Shown here piece by piece: positions 1 to 4,587 of a stretch of DNA of 7,241 nucleotides. A program made the position numbers and the translations under genes. The stretch spans positions 1 to 7,241 of the forward strand of contig JAAVHG010000143.1 in NCBI GenBank assembly GCA_014799855.1, given 5' to 3'. Positions within the stretch are counted from its first letter, which is position 1; each line of letters opens with the position of its first letter. The DNA is from Oscillibacter sp. GTDB lineage: Bacteria > Bacillota > Clostridia > Oscillospirales > Oscillospiraceae. Under the pieces are notes generated by a model. It saw only the letters and a list, made by a program, of their open reading frames with translations, had not been told where the DNA came from and searched no databases.

Positions 1-29
1 AAAAAGTTCCGAAAAACTTATGATTGAAA

Positions 30-60
30 ACGAAAGGAACCCCTGATGGGTTCCTTTCGT
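30..60 (-). terminator. Candidate intrinsic terminator of ackA
   Basis: A perfect 13-bp inverted repeat (30-42 with 48-60, 5-nt loop) is followed on the minus strand by TTTTC, the layout of a rho-independent terminator for leftward transcription leaving ackA. On the plus strand the hairpin is followed by AGCTATC, so it would not work well in that direction. It lies about 95 nt beyond the ackA stop codon, which is rather far, and a second hairpin (111-137) lies between them. The T tract is short, hence moderate confidence. Confidence 0.6.
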
Positions 61-110
61 AGCTATCTTCCTTTCCGAATAAACGACTCCAAGCCTTTTC
101 CGACAAGCTC

Positions 111-137
111 AGACCGGGCGGATTTTCCGCCCGGTCT
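111..137. terminator. GC-rich hairpin between the ackA stop and its terminator
   Basis: A perfect 11-bp inverted repeat (111-121 with 127-137) encloses an ATTTT loop, 17 nt beyond the ackA stop codon. On the minus strand it is followed by GAGCTTG, which is not a T tract. On the plus strand it is followed by TTCCTC, a weak pyrimidine tract. It may be a 3'-end stabilising hairpin of the ackA mRNA, a weak terminator, or the terminator of a rightward gene located left of the window. The hairpin is certain and its role is not. Confidence 0.5.
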
Positions 138-154
138 TTCCTCTGTTATGGAGT

Positions 155-1348
155 TTATTTCGCAATGGCCGCCGTGTCCATGGCGATCATCAGCTCTTCG
201 TTGGTGGGGATCAGCAGGGCCTTGACCTTGGAGTCGGCGGCGGAGATGACGGCCTCCTTGCCCCGGACGCCGTTGGCCTCATCGTCCAGCTTCAGGCCCA
301 TGTACTCCAGGCCGGAGCAGATCATAGCCCGGACCACCTTGTCGTTTTCGCCTACGCCGGCGGTGAAGATCACCGCGTCCACGCCGCCCATGGCGGCGGC
401 GTAAGCGCCCACATACTTGCGGACCTCATAGGCGAACTTCTCCTGGGCCAGAGCGGCCTTGCTGTCGCCCTTGCCGGCGGCGCTTTCCAGATCCCGGAAG
501 TCGGAGGACACGCAGGAGAGGCCCTCCACGCCGGACTTCTTGTTGAGGACGTTCAGCATCTCGTCGATGGTCATATTGTACTTGTTCATAAGATACTGCA
601 AAATTCCCGCGTCCAGATCGCCGGAGCGGGTGCCCATGGGCACGCCGGCCAGGGGGGTGAAGCCCATGGAGGTGTCCACGGACTTTCCGCCGTCGATGGC
701 GGTGACGGAGGAGCCGTTGCCCAGATGGCAGGAAATCAGCTTTAATTCCTCAATGGGCTTGCCCAGCATGGCGGCGGCGCGGCCGGCCACATATTTGTGG
801 CTGGTGCCGTGGAAGCCGTAGCGCCGGACCTTGTCGGCCTCGTAGTAGGCGTAGGGCAGGGCGTACATGTAGGCCTTGGGGGGCATGGTCTGGTGGAAGG
901 CGGTGTCGAACACGGCTACCATGGGCACGCCGGGCATCACCTTCTGGCAGGCCCGGATGCCGGTCAGGTTGGCGGGGTTGTGGAGGGGGGCCAGGGGGAT
1001 GCAGTCCTCAATGGCCTTTAAAACCTCGTCGGTGATCAGAACGGACTTGTTGAAGGCCTCGCCGCCGTGGACCACCCGGTGGCCTACCGCGCCGATCTCC
1101 GCCATGGAGCCGATAACGCCGTTTTTCGGGTCCACCAGGGCGTCCAAAACCGCCTGGATGGCCTCGGAATGGGTGGGCATGGCCGTGTCAACGGCGTCCA
1201 GGGTCTCCTTGCCGGAGGCCTTGTAGGTAAACTTGCCGTCGATGCCGATGCGCTCGCAAAGGCCCTTGGCCAGGAGCGTGCCGGTATCCGGGTCCAAAAG
1301 CTGGTACTTGAGGGAGGAACTACCGGCGTTGATGACGAGAATGTTCAT
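155..1348 (-). CDS. ackA: Acetate kinase (complete)
   Basis: The protein (397 aa) is an acetate kinase of the ASKHA fold, which reversibly transfers phosphate between acetyl phosphate and ADP to give acetate and ATP in the cytoplasm. It is the ATP-yielding last step of acetate fermentation after phosphotransacetylase. Length matches the family (about 395-408 aa). The N-terminal phosphate loop NAGSSSLKY (7-15) and the segments GHRVVHGG (89-96), RRYGFHGTSH (175-184), HLGNGSS (208-214) and GTRSGDLDAG (239-248) are all present. The residues known to be critical in the Methanosarcina enzyme fall at the same numbers: N7, R91, H123, D148, H180, N211, R241 and E384. The ATG is supported by a GAGGAG site ten nt upstream (1359-1364). 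No pta gene is visible in the window. The gene is divergent from tmcAL, which encodes an acetate-using enzyme. Nothing suggests damage; it should be active. Confidence 0.97.
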   Translation of the reverse strand: MNILVINAGSSSLKYQLLDPDTGTLLAKGLCERIGIDGKFTYKASGKETLDAVDTAMPTHSEAIQAVLDALVDPKNGVIGSMAEIGAVGHRVVHGGEAFNKSVLITDEVLKAIEDCIPLAPLHNPANLTGIRACQKVMPGVPMVAVFDTAFHQTMPPKAYMYALPYAYYEADKVRRYGFHGTSHKYVAGRAAAMLGKPIEELKLISCHLGNGSSVTAIDGGKSVDTSMGFTPLAGVPMGTRSGDLDAGILQYLMNKYNMTIDEMLNVLNKKSGVEGLSCVSSDFRDLESAAGKGDSKAALAQEKFAYEVRKYVGAYAAAMGGVDAVIFTAGVGENDKVVRAMICSGLEYMGLKLDDEANGVRGKEAVISAADSKVKALLIPTNEELMIAMDTAAIAK

Positions 1349-1358
1349 GGTTTAACAA

Positions 1359-1364
1359 CTCCTC
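1359..1364 (-). promoter_or_regulatory. Ribosome binding site of ackA
   Basis: GAGGAG on the minus strand, ten nt before the ATG at 1348. It is the only strong Shine-Dalgarno match near the start and fixes the ackA start codon. Confidence 0.75.
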
Positions 1365-1384
1365 TTTTTTTCTTCCCCGGAATC

Positions 1385-1393
1385 TGCTATACT
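1385..1393 (+). promoter_or_regulatory. Weak candidate promoter for tmcAL (extended -10)
   Basis: TGCTATACT reads as an extended -10 (TGn followed by TATACT, five of six matches to TATAAT). The expected -35 position is only a T-run (1365-1370), so recognition would depend on the extended -10. A start near 1400 would give a leader of about 150 nt that overlaps, in antisense, the 5' leader of ackA. Another -10-like sequence, TATAAC at 1474-1479, has no acceptable -35. This is the best plus-strand candidate I can find in the region, but it is weak. Confidence 0.3.
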
Positions 1394-1471
1394 GGTGCCG
1401 GGATGTCCCGAAGGGGTCTGGCAGAACGCCTGAAACACCCCCGCATTTCCAGGGAATGTTAATCTATCCTC

Positions 1472-1480
1472 ATTATAACA
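1472..1480 (-). promoter_or_regulatory. Candidate ackA promoter, proximal (extended -10)
   Basis: On the minus strand TGTTATAAT is a perfect extended -10 (TG-n-TATAAT). The -35 is poor: TTGTAT at 1494-1499 with a 16-bp spacer matches three of six bases. Transcription would start near 1465 and give a leader of about 117 nt. With the upstream candidate at 1505-1533 it suggests that ackA has two tandem SigA-type promoters. Confidence 0.6.
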
Positions 1481-1504
1481 GAGTTTTTTCAGGATACAAC
1501 AAAA

Positions 1505-1533
1505 ATTTTACCGAAATGTCACTTTTTTGTCAC
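1505..1533 (-). promoter_or_regulatory. Candidate ackA promoter, distal
   Basis: On the minus strand GTGACA (1528-1533) and TAAAAT (1505-1510) are separated by exactly 17 bp; each matches five of six consensus bases. The -35 box coincides with one copy of a duplicated TGTCAC motif (1517-1522 and 1528-1533, plus-strand reading), so a protein binding the repeat could regulate this promoter. The site lies only 19-47 bp upstream of the tmcAL start codon. Confidence 0.5.
1517..1533. repeat. Direct repeat TGTCAC-T5-TGTCAC in the divergent intergenic region
   Basis: Two identical TGTCAC hexamers are separated by five T residues, giving an 11-bp period, about one helical turn. They sit between the divergent ackA and tmcAL genes, just upstream of the tmcAL ribosome binding site. 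Same-face spacing is compatible with a dimeric regulator, but the region is AT-rich and the repeat short, so chance is possible. Confidence 0.4.
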
Positions 1534-1540
1534 CACTTTT

Positions 1541-1545
1541 GGAGG
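1541..1545 (+). promoter_or_regulatory. Ribosome binding site that fixes the tmcAL start
   Basis: GGAGG lies six nt before the ATG at 1552. An in-frame ATG at 1456 would add 32 residues, but that extension has no ribosome binding site, has a composition unlike the gene, and runs through the ackA promoter region. Family alignments also begin at the hydrophobic strand right after the 1552 start. Confidence 0.85.
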
Positions 1546-1551
1546 AAATCC

Positions 1552-2769
1552 ATGAAGACTGCCGGTATGATAATAGAATACAATCCTATGCACAGCGGCC
1601 ACGCCTATCTGCTGGAGGAGACGCGCCGCCGTCTGGGGGAGGACGCTGCCGTGGTCTGCGCCATGAGCGGGGACTTCGTCCAGCGGGGCGGCTTCGCCAT
1701 TCTCCGGCGGCAGGCCAGAGCCAGGGCCGCCGTGGAGAGCGGCGCGGATCTGGTTCTGGAGCTGCCGCTTCCCTGGGCGGTGTCCTCGGCGGAGGGCTTT
1801 GCCCAGGGGGGAGTGTCCGTGCTTCACGCCACAGGGCTGGTGGACTATCTAGCCTTTGGCAGCGAGTGCGGCTGCGGCGGGACGCTGGACAATCTGGCGG
1901 CGGCTCTGCTGAGCGGGGATTTTCCTCCGGCGCTGAAAGCGGCCCTCAGCAAGGGCGTCAGCTTCCCGGCGGCGAGAGAGGCGGCGGTGGCCGGACTCCT
2001 CTCCCCGGCGGAGGCGGCGGTGCTCCGGGGGCCGAACGACAATCTGGCGGTGGAGTACCGCAAGGCTCTTCTGCGGATGAATTCCCCCATCCGGACTCTG
2101 GCGGTCCGGCGGGAGGGCGCTCCCCACGACGGGGAGGCCCCGTCTGGCGGGCGCCCCTCCGCCTCTCACATCCGGAGCCTTCTGCGGTCCGGAGAGCGGG
2201 AGAAGGCCCTGTCCCTGATGACCGGACCCATGGCGGCGGCGTATCTGGCCGAGGAGGCCGCGGGCCGCGCCCCGGTGGTGATGGAGACCTGCCAGCGGGG
2301 GATTCTGGCCCGCCTGCGGTCCATGGAGGAAGCGGAGTTTGCCCTTCTGGACGGCGGAAGGGAGGGCCTGCACCGCCGGCTCTACCGGGTCTCCCGCGAG
2401 GCGGCCTCTCTGGAGGCGGTTTTGCAGGAGGCTAAGACCAAGCGGTTTACCCATGCCCGCCTCCGGCGGATGGTCCTCCGGGCCTATCTGGGCCTGACGG
2501 ACACGCCTGGAGAGGTGCCCTATCTGCGGGTCCTGGCGGCCAACGCCCGGGGCCGGGAGCTGCTGGCCCGGATGCGGACGACCGCCTCCCTGCCGGTGGT
2601 GACTAAGCCGGCGGATGTGCGGCGGCTGGGCGGCTCCGCCCAGGAGCTGTTCCGGCTGGAAGCCAGGGCAGCGGACCTCTATGCGCTGGCCTACCCGGAT
2701 CTCCGGGCGGCCGCGGGAGGGAGCCTCTGGCGGGAGAGCCCCGTGATGATCCAGGCGGCGGGGCGATAA
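1552..2769 (+). CDS. tmcAL: tRNA(Met) cytidine acetate ligase (TmcAL, YlbM family)
   Basis: The protein (405 aa) belongs to the YlbM/TmcAL family. In Bacillus subtilis this cytoplasmic enzyme uses ATP and acetate to make an acetyl-adenylate and acetylates C34 of elongator tRNA(Met) (ac4C34), which supports accurate AUG decoding. The N-terminal nucleotidyltransferase-like domain shows EYNPMHSGH (9-17, with the HxGH adenylation motif at 14-17), AMSGDFVQRG (37-46), a hydrophobic DLVLELPLPWAV stretch and FGSE (102-105). PNDNLAVEY (161-169) and SASHIR (203-208) correspond to family blocks (PNNILGYQY and SATSIR in B. subtilis). Length fits the family (about 400-415 aa). The C-terminal half is helical and Arg/Ala-rich, as expected for the tRNA-binding part. 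The gene is divergent from ackA and is followed after 16 bp by a lipoprotein gene, probably on the same transcript. Family assignment is firm; the tRNA activity is taken from the family. Confidence 0.9.
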   Translation: MKTAGMIIEYNPMHSGHAYLLEETRRRLGEDAAVVCAMSGDFVQRGGFAILRRQARARAAVESGADLVLELPLPWAVSSAEGFAQGGVSVLHATGLVDYLAFGSECGCGGTLDNLAAALLSGDFPPALKAALSKGVSFPAAREAAVAGLLSPAEAAVLRGPNDNLAVEYRKALLRMNSPIRTLAVRREGAPHDGEAPSGGRPSASHIRSLLRSGEREKALSLMTGPMAAAYLAEEAAGRAPVVMETCQRGILARLRSMEEAEFALLDGGREGLHRRLYRVSREAASLEAVLQEAKTKRFTHARLRRMVLRAYLGLTDTPGEVPYLRVLAANARGRELLARMRTTASLPVVTKPADVRRLGGSAQELFRLEARAADLYALAYPDLRAAAGGSLWRESPVMIQAAGR

Positions 2770-2772
2770 GAA

Positions 2773-2779
2773 AGGAAGG
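2773..2779 (+). promoter_or_regulatory. Ribosome binding site of the DUF3298-like lipoprotein gene
   Basis: AGGAAGG lies in the 16-bp gap between the tmcAL stop and the next ATG (2786), six nt before that start. No promoter fits in the gap, which supports co-transcription of the two genes. Confidence 0.7.
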
Positions 2780-2785
2780 TATTCC

Positions 2786-3733
2786 ATGAAACGATGGATG
2801 ATATGGCTGGCGGTGTGTCTGACGGCCCTGCTGGCGGGCTGTTCCGCATCCGGCGCGGAAACGGTGCTGGCGGAAGATCCTGTGATGGAGCCCCGCGCCC
2901 GCGCGGAGGAGCCCCTGGCCGGGGAACCGGCGGAGGGGGAGGCAATCCGCTACATGGTGGATATTGTCAATTGGAGCAAGAACACCCTCAGCGAGGAGGG
3001 GGTGCTTCTGGTCAGTTCCAATCTGCAAATCCCGGAGCTCACCGCCTGGCGGGAGGACGGCACGGCGGTTTTGGAGCCTGCCACTCCTCAGGAGGAGCGG
3101 GCCGCAGCGGTGGTGGAGACTAACAACCAGCGGCGGGAGCGTTGGGCCGTGGCCGTGGAGTTGCAGAATATTACCGCGGCGGCGGAGGCCCGCTGGCGGG
3201 CGCAGCAGGAATCCGAGAATAAGGGCATTTGGATTCTCGAGTATAGCTTGGATTTGGACAGCTCCGTCTACCAAACGGACCGGATGGTCAGCGTAGCGGG
3301 AACTTATCGCAGCTTTACCGGCGGCGCCCACGAAGGTACGATGCTGCTGTCCTGGAACTACGATTTGACGACGGGCACGTTTTTCGACGCGTCCATGCTG
3401 GCGGAGGACGGCCCCGCCTTTTTGGCAGACGTAAAGGACGAGCTTTACCGGCAAGCCAATGCGCCCCATGATACATGGAGCTTGTTAGGGGGAAATTTAA
3501 ATGGCTACATCCCCGCCATGGACTATTGGACGGGTTACGAAAACACCCTGGCCAATTGGAGCAGCTACGCCGTCTCCTTTAACGAGGAGGGCATGACCGT
3601 GGGCTTTTCCCCTTATGAGCTGTCCACCTACGCCGCTGGTCCCCAGATTTTCGAGATTTCCTACGATTGGCTCCGTCCCCGCCTGAGCCAGCAGGGCCTG
3701 ATCACCCTAGGGCTGGCGGAACCGGAACAATAA
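2786..3733 (+). CDS. Lipoprotein with DUF3298 (RsiV-like) C-terminal domain
   Basis: The protein (315 aa) is predicted to be exported and anchored to the outer face of the membrane. It begins with MKRWMIW, a hydrophobic stretch and the lipobox LAGC, with Cys19 as the lipidated residue, then an acidic Ala/Glu/Pro-rich linker to about residue 52. The rest resembles the DUF3298 family and the extracytoplasmic part of anti-sigma factor RsiV: FTGGAHEG (177-184), NYDLTTGTFF (191-200) and FSPYELSTYAAGP (274-286) are hallmark blocks. Unlike RsiV it has no N-terminal cytoplasmic anti-sigma region or internal transmembrane helix, so it is not itself an anti-sigma factor. Lysozyme binding, known for RsiV, is only a possibility. 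The half after about 3170 uses visibly more AT-rich codons than tmcAL or the linker part. The exact function is unknown. Confidence 0.85.
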   Translation: MKRWMIWLAVCLTALLAGCSASGAETVLAEDPVMEPRARAEEPLAGEPAEGEAIRYMVDIVNWSKNTLSEEGVLLVSSNLQIPELTAWREDGTAVLEPATPQEERAAAVVETNNQRRERWAVAVELQNITAAAEARWRAQQESENKGIWILEYSLDLDSSVYQTDRMVSVAGTYRSFTGGAHEGTMLLSWNYDLTTGTFFDASMLAEDGPAFLADVKDELYRQANAPHDTWSLLGGNLNGYIPAMDYWTGYENTLANWSSYAVSFNEEGMTVGFSPYELSTYAAGPQIFEISYDWLRPRLSQQGLITLGLAEPEQ

Positions 3734-3742
3734 GCCTAAAAG

Positions 3743-3765
3743 ACCGCCCTCACGGGCGGTTTTTT
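3743..3765 (+). terminator. Intrinsic terminator of the tmcAL-lipoprotein unit
   Basis: A perfect 7-bp stem (ACCGCCC 3743-3749 with GGGCGGT 3754-3760, TCAC loop) is followed by a T-run to 3765. It begins nine nt after the lipoprotein stop codon and is a textbook rho-independent terminator, marking the end of the rightward unit. Confidence 0.92.
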
Positions 3766-3796
3766 ATCAAGAGCGCCCCAATCCAAAACCGTCAAA

Positions 3797-3900
3797 CGGC
3801 GTCAGGGCAAACAGAAGAAACAGCGAAAACAGAGGAAGAGGAATCGTCAACCACCAAGCGGCGTCAGCGCAAATAGAGGGAAGAGGCATCATCAACTGCC
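3797..3900. repeat. Imperfect tandem repeat, purine-rich
   Basis: Two copies of a degenerate unit can be aligned: CGGCGTCAGgGCAAAcAGA from 3797 and CGGCGTCAGcGCAAAtAGA from 3859, each followed by a GGAAGAGG-like stretch and then ATCgTCAAC or ATCaTCAAC. The first copy carries an extra A-rich insert of about 17 nt. A partial GTCAAAC also precedes copy one (from 3791). The units lie directly after the terminator of the lipoprotein gene and show no coding features. Confidence 0.6.
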
Positions 3901-3955
3901 AACCCCCGCCCGCACCACGCCGCGGGCTAAAGATATACCTGACATCGACAGCAGT

Positions 3956-3996
3956 CCGTGCACGCGGCTTCTTTTTCTTTCTTACACCGTGCACGG
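3956..3996. repeat. Paired CCGTGCACG repeats around a pyrimidine tract
   Basis: CCGTGCACG occurs at 3956-3964 and again, as the complete 10-bp palindrome CCGTGCACGG, at 3987-3996. A C/T-rich tract separates the copies and a second one (4001-4017) follows. Because the core GTGCAC is self-complementary, the copies are both direct and inverted repeats of each other and could pair into a hairpin with a loop of about 22 nt. Confidence 0.6.
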
Positions 3997-4008
3997 CACA
4001 TTCTTTCT

Positions 4009-4026
4009 TTTTCTTCCGGAAGAAAA
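4009..4026. repeat. Perfect 18-bp palindrome
   Basis: The sequence is fully self-complementary about the centre 4017/4018 (core CTTCCGGAAG), flanked by T-rich sequence on the left and directly followed by another inverted repeat, GCGGGG-T-CCCCGC (4027-4039). It could be a protein-binding site, the end of a mobile element, or a cruciform or hairpin. The purine strand runs straight into the G-rich part of the region. Confidence 0.55.
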
Positions 4027-4028
4027 GC

Positions 4029-4164
4029 GGGGTCCCCGCCGGAGCCCAGCGCCCAAGCCCGCAAAGCGGGCGCGGAAGTGCCCTTGGGGTGCGGAGCGGG
4101 TCCGGTGGGGAGAGGAGAAAGGAACGGAGCTTGAGCGGAATTTTCGGCCCAATGGGGTCCCCGC
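4029..4164. repeat. Segment bounded by 11-bp GGGGTCCCCGC repeats
   Basis: GGGGTCCCCGC is found at 4029-4039 and again at 4154-4164, bounding 136 bp. The word is nearly self-complementary, so the copies are also near-inverted repeats. Inside lies a 6-bp hairpin GCCCGC-AAA-GCGGGC (4057-4071) and a GA-rich tract. Directly to the right is a 7-bp hairpin CAAAATC-AAA-GATTTTG (4164-4180). This could be a small non-autonomous repeat; no target-site duplication could be established. Confidence 0.4.
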
Positions 4165-4346
4165 AAAATCAAAGATTTTGTAGGGAGAGGAGGAGCAAGG
4201 CTGCGCCCGCAGGCGCGTTTCGGAGGCCAACCGCCCGAAGGGCGGCTCTTAGGCTGGAGATGAGCGGGCGGAGACCTCGCCGAAAGCGGGGGCGGAGCTT
4301 AACGGACTTTGTGACGACGAGGAAATGGAGCGGCGGAGTTCCTTTC
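4117..4346 (+). ncRNA. Possible structured RNA or folded repeat, low confidence
   Basis: GAAAGGAAC (4117-4125) is exactly complementary to GTTCCTTTC (4338-4346), so the ends could pair and enclose local hairpins at 4164-4180, 4203-4216 (GCGCC-CGCA-GGCGC), 4231-4245 (CCGCCC-GAA-GGGCGG) and 4275-4291 (CCTCGC-CGAAA-GCGGGG, one G-T pair). The word CGGAGCTT occurs at 4125-4132 and 4293-4300, each followed by a similar GCGGA or ACGGA. The plus strand is strongly purine-rich. No promoter was found for it, and I do not recognise a known RNA family. High GC makes chance hairpins likely. Confidence 0.25.
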
Positions 4347-4368
4347 GACGACATGGGGGAGCATTACC

Positions 4369-4436
4369 CAGCCCTCAGAGGGCTGACAACCCCTCCCGCC
4401 CGCAAGAGCGGCTAAAAGCCCCGGCCAGTGGGCCGG
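4369..4436. repeat. Two hairpins just upstream of the pgm promoter
   Basis: CAGCCCT-CAG-AGGGCTG (4369-4385) and CCGGCC-AGTG-GGCCGG (4421-4436) are perfect inverted repeats. Neither is followed by a T-run on either strand, so they are not typical terminators. They end 17 bp before the pgm -35 box and look like the right-hand part of the repeat-rich region. Confidence 0.45.
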
Positions 4437-4453
4437 ATTCTGGCAACCAATTC

Positions 4454-4482
4454 TTGACAAGGCATGTCCTTCCACGTATAAT
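4454..4482 (+). promoter_or_regulatory. SigA-type consensus promoter of pgm
   Basis: A perfect TTGACA (4454-4459) and a perfect TATAAT (4477-4482) are separated by the optimal 17 bp. Transcription would start near A4489 and give a leader of about 99 nt before the phosphohexomutase start. A full-consensus promoter implies strong, probably constitutive transcription unless it is modulated. It is the clearest promoter in the window. Confidence 0.93.
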
Positions 4483-4510
4483 ACTTTTATGCGGTATCCA
4501 TAATTTTTCC

Positions 4511-4528
4511 CCTCCGGCGGAGCGGAGG
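4511..4528 (+). promoter_or_regulatory. Hairpin in the pgm 5' leader
   Basis: CCTCCG (4511-4516) pairs with CGGAGG (4523-4528) around a 6-nt loop. It lies within the predicted leader, about 45 nt before the Shine-Dalgarno. CCTCC is also complementary to the AGGAGG-type ribosome binding site at 4573-4578, so an alternative fold masking the site can be drawn. No known riboswitch was recognised; it may simply stabilise the mRNA. Confidence 0.35.
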
Positions 4529-4572
4529 ATTGTCCAGATTCATCAATACCGTGGGAAACACCAACGGATATA

Positions 4573-4578
4573 AGGAGG
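4573..4578 (+). promoter_or_regulatory. Ribosome binding site of pgm
   Basis: AGGAGG, a perfect Shine-Dalgarno sequence, lies nine nt before the ATG at 4588 and selects that start over the in-frame internal ATG at 4597. Confidence 0.85.
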
Positions 4579-4587
4579 AGCAGTAAA

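Larger units (their letters stand above)
3770..4443. other. Gene-free, repeat- and hairpin-rich intergenic region
   Basis: No credible gene is visible between the lipoprotein terminator and the pgm promoter. The reading frames open here are short, lack ribosome binding sites, and give low-complexity Arg/Gly/Pro/Ser-rich translations without motifs. The left third is a purine-rich imperfect direct repeat. The middle has CCGTGCACG copies, pyrimidine tracts and an 18-bp palindrome. The right half is G-rich on the plus strand and holds at least seven small hairpins plus repeated GGAGC/CGGAGCTT words. No tRNA, rRNA or known riboswitch was recognised. The region may be a set of intergenic repetitive elements or a structured RNA. 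Confidence 0.7.

Noticed and set aside
1..19. Small AAGTT/AACTT hairpin with a T-run on the minus strand as a second ackA terminator
   Set aside because: The stem is only five AT-rich base pairs and lies at the window edge; the 13-bp hairpin at 30-60 is a far better candidate.
1456..1551. N-terminal extension of tmcAL from an in-frame ATG at 1456
   Set aside because: It has no ribosome binding site, crosses the ackA promoter region, has AT-rich composition unlike the gene, and adds 32 residues not seen in the family. The 1552 start has GGAGG at ideal spacing.
1527..2787. Long overlapping reading frames on both strands within tmcAL
   Set aside because: Their translations are Gly/Pro/Arg-rich low-complexity shadows produced by GC-rich codons, while the tmcAL frame holds all family motifs.
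3797..3900. CRISPR array
   Set aside because: Only two degenerate units with unequal internal lengths, no regular spacers and no cas genes.
3989..4415. Short reading frames in the 3.8-4.4 kb spacer as small proteins
   Set aside because: They overlap each other on both strands, have Arg/Pro/Gly/Ser-biased composition, no recognisable start context and no hydrophobic or domain pattern. The hairpins and repeats explain the sequence better.
4369..4436. Intrinsic terminators upstream of the pgm promoter
   Set aside because: Both hairpins lack a following T-run on either strand.
4511..4528. Riboswitch in the pgm leader
   Set aside because: One 6-bp hairpin in a leader of about 99 nt does not match any riboswitch architecture I know; only a weak RBS-masking possibility is kept.
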